Positions 7,972-15,582 of a stretch of DNA of 15,582 nucleotides are shown one piece after another. Source of the DNA: an uncultured Blautia sp. (GTDB lineage Bacteria; Bacillota; Clostridia; Lachnospirales; Lachnospiraceae). The stretch lies in contig CAKROE010000055.1 of the NCBI GenBank assembly GCA_934371915.1, positions 1 through 15,582 on the forward strand, in the 5' to 3' direction. The notes under the pieces were generated by a model. It was not told the DNA's origin. It saw only the letters and a list, made by a program, of their open reading frames with translations, and did no database searches. The stretch's first letter is position 1, and every line of letters begins with the position of its first letter. Both the position numbers and the translations under genes were made by a program.

Positions 7972-7998
7972 GTTACTGTGAACGGAGTGAACAGTAAC
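7972..7998. repeat. Inverted repeat in the divergent intergenic region
   Basis: GTTACTGT (7972-7979) and ACAGTAAC (7991-7998) form a perfect 8 bp inverted repeat around an 11-base spacer, GAACGGAGTGA. It lies midway between the kinase and diguanylate cyclase promoters and has no T tract, so it is not a normal terminator. It may be an operator for one or both genes or a small dispersed palindrome. The 274 bp intergenic region (7834-8107) otherwise shows only the two promoters and ribosome sites. Confidence 0.6.
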
Positions 7999-8037
7999 TT
8001 TCACCTCATTTGGCAGAGACAGATTTGGTAATTCTCT

Positions 8038-8066
8038 TTGCATTACATCCGAAAATCATTTATACT
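8038..8066 (+). promoter_or_regulatory. Probable promoter for the diguanylate cyclase gene
   Basis: TTGCAT (8038-8043) and TATACT (8061-8066) are separated by 17 bases. The -10 box matches five of six consensus bases; the -35 box is weak, so an activator may help. A strong ribosome site, GGAGGAGGG, lies at 8093-8101. Confidence 0.5.
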
Positions 8067-8107
8067 GTAATTATCCAAATCCTACGGGAAACGGAGGAGG
8101 GATAAAT

Positions 8108-9574
8108 ATGAAAAAGAAACTGAATCATGCATTTAATTACATTACTGCAATCCTGATATTTATCTGTGCAATGACAGTAAGCCTCAGTATTTTTCTGGTA
8201 AAAGTACAGAACTCTATCGATACCAACTCACAGAACATTATGACAAATACAGTTTCACACCAAAGCGATCACGTTCTTTCCATCCTTCAGATTCATTATG
8301 GATTTCTGAACAGTATTGCTGACAAAATGGGGAAATCATCTTCTCTTCTGTCTGACGGTAATATGAAACTTCTTGTTTCCATGGCAGAAAACACAGACTT
8401 TGAGAGAACAGCTCTGATCGAAGCAGATGGTACCGCCCATTATGATAATGGTGCTGAAAAAAACGTTGCACAGCGACGATATTTCCAGGAAGCAATGCAG
8501 GGAAAAGAAACCTTAAGTGATCCTCTCGAAAGCAGTATAGATCAGGAAATGCGAGTAATCCTAGGTGTTCCCGTTTATCAGAATGGTAATGTCATCGCTG
8601 TACTTGGCGGCTCCTATAATGTAACCGCTCTAAGCCGTATGCTTTTTAATGATGTATTTGATGATTCCGGATACAGCCTGATTATTAACCAGAATGGGGA
8701 GATTATTGCTTATGACGGTGATCCTGCTTACCACAAAATTACATACGGGGATAATTTCTTCAAATTTTATGAACACAAAAAATTATTATCCGATGATACC
8801 TTAAAAAAGATCCGGCTGGATTTCAAAAATGAGAAAGACGGTACTGTAAGGCTGCAGACAGCTTCCACCTCTGATGCAGCACAGTATCTTTCTTATACCA
8901 GACTCGGAATGAACGGCTGGATGATCTGCTATGTAATTCCGGTTGCTGATGCGCAGAATTCCTATGACTTTATCAAATCCGATGAAAGCATACTCCTTGG
9001 TATATTCCTGATTCTGGTTCTCCTGCTTGTTCTTTATATTATCCGAACCAATCGCAAACAAAATGAAGAACTTATCAGAACAGCCGAGCTTGACGGACTG
9101 ACCGGTGCTTACAACAAACGCGCTACCGAAGCATATATTAATAAAATTCTGACACAGATGCCTGATGAAAAAGGTACTTTTGTCATTCTCGACGTAGATA
9201 AGTTCAAAGACGTCAATGACCGGTATGGTCATGCTGTCGGTGACACGGTTCTTCATGAACTTGCCAAAACATTTTTCCGCCATTTCCGTAAAGATGATAT
9301 TATCGGAAGAATCGGCGGTGATGAATTTGTTATTTATATGAGAAACACCGAATCAAAAGAAATCGCCTCGGCACGCGTTAAAAACCTGATTGAAAATGTC
9401 CGTAGTCTTCCTTTTGAGGAAATGAACGGAAATCATGTCACGATCAGTGTTGGTATTGCATTCGTCCCGGAAGCCGGAAACTGCTATATGGATCTTTACA
9501 AAAATGCCGACACGGCTCTGTATGAAACCAAACAGAATGGCAGAGATGGATATCACGTATATATAGGGACATAA
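8108..9574 (+). CDS. Membrane diguanylate cyclase with extracellular Cache-type sensor and GGDEF domain
   Basis: This 488-residue protein should make c-di-GMP from two GTP at the inner face of the membrane, under control of an outside signal. Two transmembrane helices (about 11-33 and 294-313) flank an extracellular region of about 260 residues with Cache-like features (YFQEAMQGK at 125-133, then an ILGVPVYQNGNVIAVLGGSY-type strand pair). The GGDEF domain starts at ELDGLTGAYNKR (327-338). It has the metal-binding LDVDKFKDVND (361-371) and an intact GGDEF (403-407), so it should be active. RKDD (394-397) sits exactly five residues before GGDEF and matches the RxxD inhibitory site, so product feedback is likely. 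There is no EAL domain. The ATG follows GGAGGAGGG by six bases. It is the only plus-strand gene and is divergent from the hybrid kinase. Confidence 0.95.
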   Translation: MKKKLNHAFNYITAILIFICAMTVSLSIFLVKVQNSIDTNSQNIMTNTVSHQSDHVLSILQIHYGFLNSIADKMGKSSSLLSDGNMKLLVSMAENTDFERTALIEADGTAHYDNGAEKNVAQRRYFQEAMQGKETLSDPLESSIDQEMRVILGVPVYQNGNVIAVLGGSYNVTALSRMLFNDVFDDSGYSLIINQNGEIIAYDGDPAYHKITYGDNFFKFYEHKKLLSDDTLKKIRLDFKNEKDGTVRLQTASTSDAAQYLSYTRLGMNGWMICYVIPVADAQNSYDFIKSDESILLGIFLILVLLLVLYIIRTNRKQNEELIRTAELDGLTGAYNKRATEAYINKILTQMPDEKGTFVILDVDKFKDVNDRYGHAVGDTVLHELAKTFFRHFRKDDIIGRIGGDEFVIYMRNTESKEIASARVKNLIENVRSLPFEEMNGNHVTISVGIAFVPEAGNCYMDLYKNADTALYETKQNGRDGYHVYIGT

Positions 9575-9602
9575 TAAAACGAAATAATTTTATATAAAAA
9601 TC

Positions 9603-9660
9603 AAACCTCTTCTGTCCGGCGGATGAATAAGTCGGTAGAAGAGGTTTTCTTTTGTTTTTC
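9603..9660. terminator. Bidirectional intrinsic terminator between convergent genes
   Basis: AAACCTCTTC (9603-9612) pairs with GAAGAGGTTT (9638-9647), a 10 bp stem with a 25-base loop. Plus-strand reading continues into a T-rich tail after the diguanylate cyclase. Minus-strand reading gives a GATTTTTA tail after the serine hydrolase gene. The structure therefore serves both genes. Confidence 0.85.
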
Positions 9661-9664
9661 AAAC

Positions 9665-11017
9665 CTAATTCAAATAATTATATACAGTTCTTGAAATATT
9701 ACGGATACGCGGAAGTGCATAATCCTCACTGCCTGTATTTGAAAATACACAGATTATGTAATCTTTTTTCTTTCCATATACGATTGCCATATCATGCTCA
9801 ACACTGGAAGTTTCACCTGTTTTGTTTGCAACTTTGATTCCGGATGGAATGCCTGACGGTATCTTCCATCTTCTTGTCTGAGCAAGCAGGAGCTTCCGCA
9901 TCTCTTTTGAGTATTTTGATGATACACAGGTTCCGTTGTAAATATGTTCCAGAAGAATGCCACAGTCTTTTGCAGAAGTGATATTACTCTGTCCGTCACC
10001 GACCGATGCCGAAGATGCCGGATGCAATGTATGATGACAGCCGGTTTTTGTATATTTATTTTTCTTAAGATATTTATTAATGACAGATGCTCCGCCTAAA
10101 AAACTTCTGGATTTACTGTTGTATTTTACCAGCTGATTATATGCCTCATTGTCACTCTCCGTGATCATTTCATTGAGAAGCCCTTTGACCGTAGAATTAT
10201 ATTTCAGGGTTCCCTTTTTGATCTGATCAAAAGTCGATGCCATAACAAAAGGTTTGATTACGCTCGCAGAGTACATGGCACTTTCATTCAAATTAACCAC
10301 ACCGCCGGTCTTTAAATCTTTCACATAAACAGACCAGGAGCCATAATAACCATTCAACATCTTCCGCAGTTTTTTCTTCAAACTGTTGATCTTCATATCC
10401 GCCTCGGTACATTTACGACCATCACAGTCAACATAAACTCCGTCAGAGATCTTTTTGTTTTTGGCGATCGTACCGTTTGATTTAAAATAGTATCCGGATT
10501 TCCAACGATTTTCATAGCGTTTGCCATCTGAATTAAGAAGATATCTCTTTCCGTTTATGGTTTTCCATCCGGCTTTATTGTATAATCGTCCGTTGTCCCC
10601 GCCAAAGTAATAGGTTCCTTTGAACTTTTTGCCATAAATCACAGTATCGACTCGATGAAACTCTTTTTTCCTGCACAGGCATCCCCTGTCATCAAACATA
10701 TAATAACCGGATTTCAGTTTCTTTTTTGTCGGCATCTTAATATACTGCATGCCGGTAATCTTTTCTCCGTTTTTGTCTTTCAACCACCAGTTATGTCCGG
10801 TATAGATCAGATATTCACCTGACTGATTCGCAAGCCGGACAACTTTACTGCCGGTCTTTTTGCTGCTCTTCTGACGGCTTTTCGTATTCTTCTTTGATGC
10901 GGCATGTACCTGAACTTTCGGCATCGCAGAAGATACGCCTGCTGTCACAAACATTGCCAGCATAAAAAACAAAATACATCTGTAAAGTCCGGTTCGGTGT
11001 TTATGGTTCTCTTTCAC
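9665..11017 (-). CDS. Secreted serine hydrolase of the class A beta-lactamase-like family with N-terminal wall-binding-like repeats
   Basis: This 450-residue protein has a signal peptide (1-39, ending VHA) and a Lys/Ser-rich stretch (41-58). Aromatic and glycine-rich repeats at about 65-200 resemble choline- or glucan-binding repeats, for example GWKTINGKRYLLNSDGKRY (150-168) and SGYYFKSNG (174-182). The C-terminal half (about 208-450) is a penicillin-recognising fold: SVIK (252-255) with the acylating Ser, SDN (288-290) and KTG (399-401). I find no ExxLN segment carrying the class A deacylating Glu, so real beta-lactamase activity is doubtful. A wall peptidase, or a protein that stays acylated by penicillin, is as likely. 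The start is GTG with AGGAGG six bases upstream. It follows the DUF4186 gene by 69 bp with no terminator seen. Confidence 0.9.
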   Translation of the reverse strand: MKENHKHRTGLYRCILFFMLAMFVTAGVSSAMPKVQVHAASKKNTKSRQKSSKKTGSKVVRLANQSGEYLIYTGHNWWLKDKNGEKITGMQYIKMPTKKKLKSGYYMFDDRGCLCRKKEFHRVDTVIYGKKFKGTYYFGGDNGRLYNKAGWKTINGKRYLLNSDGKRYENRWKSGYYFKSNGTIAKNKKISDGVYVDCDGRKCTEADMKINSLKKKLRKMLNGYYGSWSVYVKDLKTGGVVNLNESAMYSASVIKPFVMASTFDQIKKGTLKYNSTVKGLLNEMITESDNEAYNQLVKYNSKSRSFLGGASVINKYLKKNKYTKTGCHHTLHPASSASVGDGQSNITSAKDCGILLEHIYNGTCVSSKYSKEMRKLLLAQTRRWKIPSGIPSGIKVANKTGETSSVEHDMAIVYGKKKDYIICVFSNTGSEDYALPRIRNISRTVYNYLN

Positions 11018-11029
11018 TTATGTCCTCCT

Positions 11030-11043
11030 GAGATAGTTATCTC
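11030..11043. promoter_or_regulatory. Short palindrome next to the ribosome site of the serine hydrolase gene
   Basis: GAGATA and TATCTC form a perfect 6 bp inverted repeat with a two-base centre, just upstream of the AGGAGG of the GTG-start gene. It could be an operator or a small hairpin limiting ribosome access. No convincing promoter was found in this 69-base gap. Confidence 0.3.
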
Positions 11044-11086
11044 TGATTATCGTATTCTATTTGATTTTCCGCTGCCATTTAATGTT

Positions 11087-11455
11087 TTATTGTCTTTCCA
11101 GTTCCTTTTGAATCCATGTCATAATCACATCCACGAGATAATCCTGCTGTACCTGACTCAAAGCCCGTCCCGGCTGCATTTTGTGCCATTTTCGAATACA
11201 TTCCCGACAACAGGTTGCAGTGGCATGCTGCGCTATAAATACAGGATGTCCACGCATAGGCGTCTGCTTTCCATCATTCGGTATATATGCCGGTGCCTCC
11301 CTCTTTGCAATAAAATCCTCGGCATGTTTCCTGATCGTATCAAGCCCTTTTTCATTTATATACTCAATATCTTTTTGCTTCAGATGGAAACTGCTCCGAA
11401 ATCTCGAATTGCCAAATCTTTCAAAGAGCTGGGAATACCATTCATCTTTTGTCAT
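11087..11455 (-). CDS. DUF4186 family protein of unknown function
   Basis: This 122-residue soluble protein has no signal peptide or membrane segment. I recognise the DUF4186 pattern: FRSSFHLKQKDIEYI (19-33), EKGLDTIRKHAEDFI (35-49) and a highly conserved core of IPNDGKQTPMRGHPVF (58-73) followed by AQHATATCCRECIRKWH (75-91). The cluster H77, C82, C83, C86 and H91 could bind a metal. The family's role is not established to my knowledge, and no function is assigned. The ribosome site is weak (GGTGA, about six bases before the ATG). It starts 28 bp after the helicase stop, so the two are probably cotranscribed, and ribosomes may arrive from the helicase frame. Confidence 0.88.
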   Translation of the reverse strand: MTKDEWYSQLFERFGNSRFRSSFHLKQKDIEYINEKGLDTIRKHAEDFIAKREAPAYIPNDGKQTPMRGHPVFIAQHATATCCRECIRKWHKMQPGRALSQVQQDYLVDVIMTWIQKELERQ

Positions 11456-11483
11456 AAAAATTCACCACGTTTCTGACTGAACA

Positions 11484-14400
11484 TCAAATATCCTGCTCAT
11501 CTAATAACCGCCTGTCAGCTTCTGTCTCCAGCCATTTCAGAAGATTTCCTGCAATTCTCGGCGTAAACAGTTCCGCATATTTTAATCCTTCACTTGTAAT
11601 ATGGAGAACCGGATATTGCCCCGTAGTCTTGATGATATAATGGCGTCCGATCAGCCAGTAGATTAGTCTCGTAACTTCTTCTCCGGTTAAATATGATAAT
11701 GCATTATATTCTTTTACTTTATCCAATCCGTTCTTTTTTATTTTTTCAGCATTTGATCCCCGCAAAACACCACTCAGTATCGACACACCAAAATATTTCT
11801 TCTCACTTATATGAACCAATGCATTCATGATTGTTTCAACAATTTCAAACAAGCTGTGCCCCTTATATTCCGGATACTTTTTACGACTATTTTCAGAATC
11901 CGCATTTTTATCCAGAATTTTCTGTTCCCAGTTATCATTTTTATGCTGCTCATTATGACTTATATATTCTATTGTTTTTTGCTGCGATTTCGTATTCTCT
12001 TCCTTTGTTTCCTTTTTGGGTAACCAGTCCAGTTCGGTAACATCATAGCCCATAAGCTTGTAATATTCTTTTGCAGATAATGTTTTATTACAGCCCTTTC
12101 CATTATTCTGATAATTGGTACAGCCTAAAAAATACTGCCTGTTCTCGCTGAATTTTACAATTAAATATCCATCCTGACAGTCCGGGCATTTCATAATTCC
12201 CAGCTTTTTACCCATAATATGATTTGTCATAAAACTACACTCTTCGGGCTCATTTGTACAAATATACAGGCGCAGTCCATATGCCGGTTTATATCTGAGC
12301 TGCATAGGGAATCCACATACCGGGCATTTTTTTCGCTCCAAAATAACCGGTTCTTCTGACCAGGTCCCGCAAAGCGAAACATTTTTATATTCTTTCTTAA
12401 TTTCAAGAAGAAACTCTGATGGATTTTGCTCCGGGGCTATAAAGTAAACTCTGTTTTTTGTTCGAGTCATTGCTACATAAAAAAGGCGTCTCTCTTCCGC
12501 ATACTGCATGCTTCTGTCCTCTTTTACAACCAGTGACAAAACAGGATCATCTTCAATCTTTGATGGAAATCCATATGTTTCATTGCGGCCGTTGATTACA
12601 ATTACCTCATCATAGCCCAGTCCTTTGGACGCATGTGCCGTCATAAAAGTAATATTCATCTGCGGATGTTTTACTGATTTTACTTTCGATCCCCGATTAA
12701 TATATTCAAACATACCGGTTCTGGTCAGACGCTGTCCGTCAAACCCAAACCTTCCCAGCAACAGTACTTTTAAACTATACGGATCTTTGCCATCTTTTTT
12801 TGCATAATTTATAATCTGTTCCAGTGATGTCTGCACTGCATACGCAATTGCATAATCCGCCCCACTTCTTCTGTTCGCATTCGGAGATTTCATTGTACTG
12901 TCATATGTATAAATAATTACAGGATTTTCAATATGCTTTGGTGAAATAAGGGATTTACGAATCTGTGAAGTATTTTTCTGAATAAAATTTCCTGCTATAT
13001 CAATGACTTCCTGCGAATTACGATATGTATGGACAATTTTCATCAGTCTGGCATATCCCATTTTTTCTTCAAACTTTGTAAAAAGGGTGATATCCGAACC
13101 ACTGAATGCATAAATGGATTGCCAGTCATCACCGACCGCCATAACCTTCGCAGATGTCACCTCCGAAAAAGCTTTAACCAGATCAAATCTCTGCCGCGAA
13201 ATATCCTGATATTCATCAACAATCAGATATTTAAAATCCAGTTTCTGCTTCATTTCTTTTACATTATTTAAAACACGTGCAGACTCATTGATCATATCCT
13301 CAAAATCCACTGCATGATTTTCAATCAGCCACTTTTTATATTCCAGATAACATGCCTGACTGATCTCCAGAAATAATTTTGTTCTTACATTATCTGTTTT
13401 CTGATTCAATACCGCAAAATCATCTTCATCATATCCGTTTACTTTGAAATTTCGGATAAAATTCGATACCAGTATAATCAATCTCTTAATGTATCTGTTT
13501 TCTTCCGAAGATACTAATTTTTTCGCCACTTCCTCATCAGAGCGGCGTTTCAGTTTAATTCCATGCTGAAGCAGTTTCTCTTCCAGATGTGCAGAAATAC
13601 TTCGTCCGTCTTTATAAGAAGAAAATGTATAAATAAGCGTTGTTCCATGCTTTTTATGAAAAAGGATTTTATCATTTACTGCCTTTTTGTACATGTTCAA
13701 CTGTTCTTCAGTATAAAGCGAATTTTGACCATCTTCTGTAATTCCAAAATGTTCAACATATATCTCCTGCCCATTCTGACGGATGATAAAATCCGGTGTG
13801 TACGGTTTACGGGACAGCATAATATTATATTTATATACAGGTTCGTACTCGTAATCAATATTATTAAGATAGAAAAAATTAGCAATCTCTACTTCCTGAT
13901 AAGAACGTACTACTTCATTCTGAATCGTTACTTTATTTCGCGTTTTACGATCAATTACTTCTGTCCGAAAATCTTCAAGTTCACTTCGCATGGTCGCATA
14001 ATTTGCATGTGCCATATGATTAAAAAAGTCATTAATATCGTCCCCTTCATAAGGCGCATCAAAATATGACGCAAAAAACAATACCAGTTTCTTCACCATA
14101 ACCGGATCCCGCAGAATTTTATCTTTCAGATATCGCTGTATACAAAAAAACAGTTTATTAGAATCTACAATATTAAGATTCTGGGGATCATTCTTATGAA
14201 GTATCGCGTTTCCTGCGGAATGAAATGTTGCAATCGGACAGGGAATATTTAAGTCTTTATTAATTCGTTCCCGCAGCTCATTCACTGCTTTATTTGTGAA
14301 AGAAATCATTAAGATCTGTGACGGATCAATATGCTGTTTCTTCACCAGATATTTAACCTTTGCCGCGACAGTTGTTGTTTTTCCCGCACCTGCTCCGGCA

Positions 14401-14861
14401 ACAACCAGGCCATAGTCTTCATCAGAGAGAATTACCTCTCTCTGATTTTCATCCAGACAAATATCAGGGTCTATGTCTTTCAGAATATTATCCAGATACT
14501 TTTTTTCTTCGTTTTTCTTCCTTGAAAGATAATTCTCATTTATATTATCCACAAAAGATACAATATTTTCATAGTTTGTGCACAGCTCACGCACATTCTC
14601 CGGAGACAGCCCGTTTTTACTGCAAAACTCCACCAGCATATCCGCCTCGTCCATCTTCCGCATAAAGGAAACTGTTTCTGCATATTTTTTGACCTGCTCA
14701 TAGTATTCACTTCTTGCAATATAGTGGTCACTTTCCTGCAGTTTGCCCAGAAATCCCTCTAATTCTTTAAGACTCTGAGCTTCTTTCGATTTTGATACGA
14801 GTGTGTTTACAGTAGTTTCCGTCTCTTTTTTCTTTTTGAATATTGCATCAAAAAACTTCAT
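11484..14861 (-). CDS. UvrD/HelD-like superfamily 1 helicase with nuclease-like insertion, zinc ribbons and RQC-like end
   Basis: This 1125-residue protein should be an ATP-driven 3'-5' DNA helicase. The N-terminal 130 residues are charged, helical and unassigned. Helicase motifs: AGAGAGKTT (155-163), SFTNKAVNELRERI (187-200), VDEYQD (548-553), VGDDWQSIYAFSGSD (576-590), YRNS (613-616), MTAHASKGLGYDEV (740-753) and ERRLFYVAMTRTKNRV (790-805). Between the early motifs and motif II is a HelD-type insertion with YTPDFII (354-360) and IYVEHFG (367-373), resembling a PD-(D/E)xK fold but with no Lys at the last position. After the motor come two topoisomerase-like zinc ribbons (C846, C849, C868, C875; C892, C895, C914, C924). 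A polar linker (945-998) leads to a winged-helix region like RecQ's RQC (about 1000-1100). AGGAG precedes the ATG. It heads a probable operon with DUF4186. Visually it is richer in A+T than the TRAP region. Confidence 0.93.
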   Translation of the reverse strand: MKFFDAIFKKKKETETTVNTLVSKSKEAQSLKELEGFLGKLQESDHYIARSEYYEQVKKYAETVSFMRKMDEADMLVEFCSKNGLSPENVRELCTNYENIVSFVDNINENYLSRKKNEEKKYLDNILKDIDPDICLDENQREVILSDEDYGLVVAGAGAGKTTTVAAKVKYLVKKQHIDPSQILMISFTNKAVNELRERINKDLNIPCPIATFHSAGNAILHKNDPQNLNIVDSNKLFFCIQRYLKDKILRDPVMVKKLVLFFASYFDAPYEGDDINDFFNHMAHANYATMRSELEDFRTEVIDRKTRNKVTIQNEVVRSYQEVEIANFFYLNNIDYEYEPVYKYNIMLSRKPYTPDFIIRQNGQEIYVEHFGITEDGQNSLYTEEQLNMYKKAVNDKILFHKKHGTTLIYTFSSYKDGRSISAHLEEKLLQHGIKLKRRSDEEVAKKLVSSEENRYIKRLIILVSNFIRNFKVNGYDEDDFAVLNQKTDNVRTKLFLEISQACYLEYKKWLIENHAVDFEDMINESARVLNNVKEMKQKLDFKYLIVDEYQDISRQRFDLVKAFSEVTSAKVMAVGDDWQSIYAFSGSDITLFTKFEEKMGYARLMKIVHTYRNSQEVIDIAGNFIQKNTSQIRKSLISPKHIENPVIIYTYDSTMKSPNANRRSGADYAIAYAVQTSLEQIINYAKKDGKDPYSLKVLLLGRFGFDGQRLTRTGMFEYINRGSKVKSVKHPQMNITFMTAHASKGLGYDEVIVINGRNETYGFPSKIEDDPVLSLVVKEDRSMQYAEERRLFYVAMTRTKNRVYFIAPEQNPSEFLLEIKKEYKNVSLCGTWSEEPVILERKKCPVCGFPMQLRYKPAYGLRLYICTNEPEECSFMTNHIMGKKLGIMKCPDCQDGYLIVKFSENRQYFLGCTNYQNNGKGCNKTLSAKEYYKLMGYDVTELDWLPKKETKEENTKSQQKTIEYISHNEQHKNDNWEQKILDKNADSENSRKKYPEYKGHSLFEIVETIMNALVHISEKKYFGVSILSGVLRGSNAEKIKKNGLDKVKEYNALSYLTGEEVTRLIYWLIGRHYIIKTTGQYPVLHITSEGLKYAELFTPRIAGNLLKWLETEADRRLLDEQDI

Positions 14862-14895
14862 AGCTGGTCTCCTGATTTTTATCTTTCTTCCTCAA

Positions 14896-14924
14896 ATTAT
14901 AAGCGGTTTTTCTTGTCAAATCAA
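14896..14924 (-). promoter_or_regulatory. Promoter for the helicase operon
   Basis: On the minus strand, TTGATT (14924-14919) and a perfect TATAAT (14901-14896) are 17 bases apart, placing the start site about 30 bases before the helicase ATG. The remaining intergenic sequence (14925-15056) shows no gene I can support. Confidence 0.7.
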
Positions 14925-15056
14925 TCTTTTTCATCTGACTCTGGAAGATGTGTATGGTCTGAAAGTAAAAAATGTAGATGGACTGTCACATCTCTGCCTT
15001 GACTCTTTCATATCTACTTTCGGCAAGTAAGAACTGATCAATATGAAAATAACACA

Positions 15057-15105
15057 AAAGGATGTGCTGCGGTAACTTCTCCTTTCCCTTGGCACATCCT
15101 TTCGT
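15057..15105. terminator. Intrinsic terminator after the NifX-like gene
   Basis: AAAGGATGTGC (15058-15068) and GCACATCCTTT (15092-15102) form a perfect 11 bp stem with a 23-base loop. On the minus strand it is followed by TTGTGTTATTTTC, ending the NifX-like gene. The plus-strand tail is also T-rich, so it may work both ways and shield the helicase promoter. Confidence 0.82.
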
Positions 15106-15132
15106 ATTATTTATTATTTTTTGCTATTCTTC

Positions 15133-15531
15133 TTAATGACAGCTATGGCTTCCACATCCATGCTCGCCACATGTATGTCCTTCCCCATGGTTATGCTCAT
15201 GGTGAGAACACTTCACATCCGGATTATAATCAAGTGTTTCATTGATAAAAGCTTCTACTGCCTTATCCGCATCTCCGGAAACTCCTCCAAAAAGCTTAAT
15301 GCCTGCTGCCGCTAACGCTGTCTGTGCACCGCCTCCGATTCCGCCACAGATCAGGATATCTGCATTCAATGCATTAAGAACTCCTGCCAATGCGCCATGT
15401 CCGCTTCCATCCGTATCTACTACTTCTGAGTGTACTACTTTTCCTTCCTCTACATCGTAAATCTTAAATGTCTCTGTGTGTCCAAAGTGCTGGAAAATCT
15501 GTCCGTTTTCATATGTTACTGCTATTCTCAT
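15133..15531 (-). CDS. NifX/NifB-type dinitrogenase iron-molybdenum cofactor family protein with His/Cys-rich tail
   Basis: This 132-residue protein begins MRIAVTYENGQIFQHFGHTE, typical of the iron-molybdenum cofactor biosynthesis fold that binds metal-sulfur clusters. ILICGGIGGGAQTALAAAGI (59-78) and GGVSGDADKAVEAF (82-95) continue the family pattern. The tail after residue 107 has four Cys (108, 121, 126, 131) and eight His (110, 111, 113, 115, 119, 124, 129, 132), a probable metal site. Many clostridia that do not fix nitrogen carry such proteins, so a general metal-cluster carrier or chaperone role is more likely than nitrogenase assembly. No other nif gene is in view. I chose ATG 15531 because AAGGAG lies eight bases upstream; an in-frame ATG at 15552 overlaps that site and has none of its own. 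Confidence 0.9.
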   Translation of the reverse strand: MRIAVTYENGQIFQHFGHTETFKIYDVEEGKVVHSEVVDTDGSGHGALAGVLNALNADILICGGIGGGAQTALAAAGIKLFGGVSGDADKAVEAFINETLDYNPDVKCSHHEHNHGEGHTCGEHGCGSHSCH

Positions 15532-15582
15532 GATACCCGCTCCTTTTTCCACTGCATATTTTTGGTAAAGTTCCTGCTTATA

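Noticed and set aside
11456..11483. Possible terminator between the helicase and DUF4186 genes
   Set aside because: Only four base pairs (TTCA with TGAA) precede the T run, too weak to call.
13563..14069. Plus-strand open frame of 168 codons
   Set aside because: It is a shadow of the A+T-rich helicase gene, with a low-complexity Phe/Ile/Lys composition and no ribosome site.
14896..14918. A perfect TTGACA box upstream of the helicase
   Set aside because: It lies only 12 bases from TATAAT, too close for sigma-A. The overlapping TTGATT at 17 bases was used instead.
14941..15030. Plus-strand coding-like stretch ending in STFGK and a stop, possible remnant of a lost gene
   Set aside because: It is too short to recognise, and its frame continues back across the helicase promoter and start. 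Two 7 bp inverted repeats here are also within chance expectation.
15532..15552. Upstream ATG for the NifX-like protein
   Set aside because: It has no ribosome site of its own, and the added residues are encoded by the AAGGAG that serves the ATG at 15531.

Overview
The window is from a low-to-mid GC Gram-positive anaerobe, most likely a clostridial member of the Bacillota such as a gut Lachnospiraceae. The clues are strong AGGAGG-type ribosome binding sites, sigma-A promoters, a T-box riboswitch, U-tailed intrinsic terminators, a NifX-like protein with a His/Cys tail, and a DUF4186 gene. Nearly all genes lie on the minus strand; the one exception is a diguanylate cyclase. No tRNA, rRNA, CRISPR array, transposase or phage gene was seen.

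Region 1 (1-3810, minus) is a TRAP transporter operon. A good sigma-A promoter drives a leader that reads as a T-box riboswitch, apparently with an isoleucine (AUC) specifier and a short-bulge antiterminator. The genes follow: dctQ, then a very large open frame (still open at the window edge) that fuses a complete DctM permease to at least two tandem DctP binding domains. The tandem unit is exactly 981 bp (327 codons). The two copies are about 93% identical in DNA, with mostly synonymous differences. This tRNA-gated permease with serial covalent receptors is the most unusual system in the window.

Region 2 (3855-9660) holds a two-gene minus operon: a hybrid histidine kinase with two extracellular solute-binding domains, then a secreted GH5 endoglucanase 28 bp downstream. 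A Cache-GGDEF diguanylate cyclase is transcribed divergently from a shared 274 bp intergenic region. Together they look like a module for sensing small molecules, making c-di-GMP and remodelling a beta-glucan. The link is inferred from position only.

Region 3 (9603-14924, minus) is a probable three-gene unit. It contains a UvrD/HelD-like helicase with a nuclease-like insertion, two zinc ribbons and an RQC-like end, then a DUF4186 protein, then a secreted penicillin-recognising serine hydrolase with cell-wall-binding-like repeats. It ends at a bidirectional terminator shared with the diguanylate cyclase.

Region 4 (15057-15531, minus) is a NifX/NifB-type iron-molybdenum cofactor family protein with a His/Cys-rich tail, followed by its own terminator.
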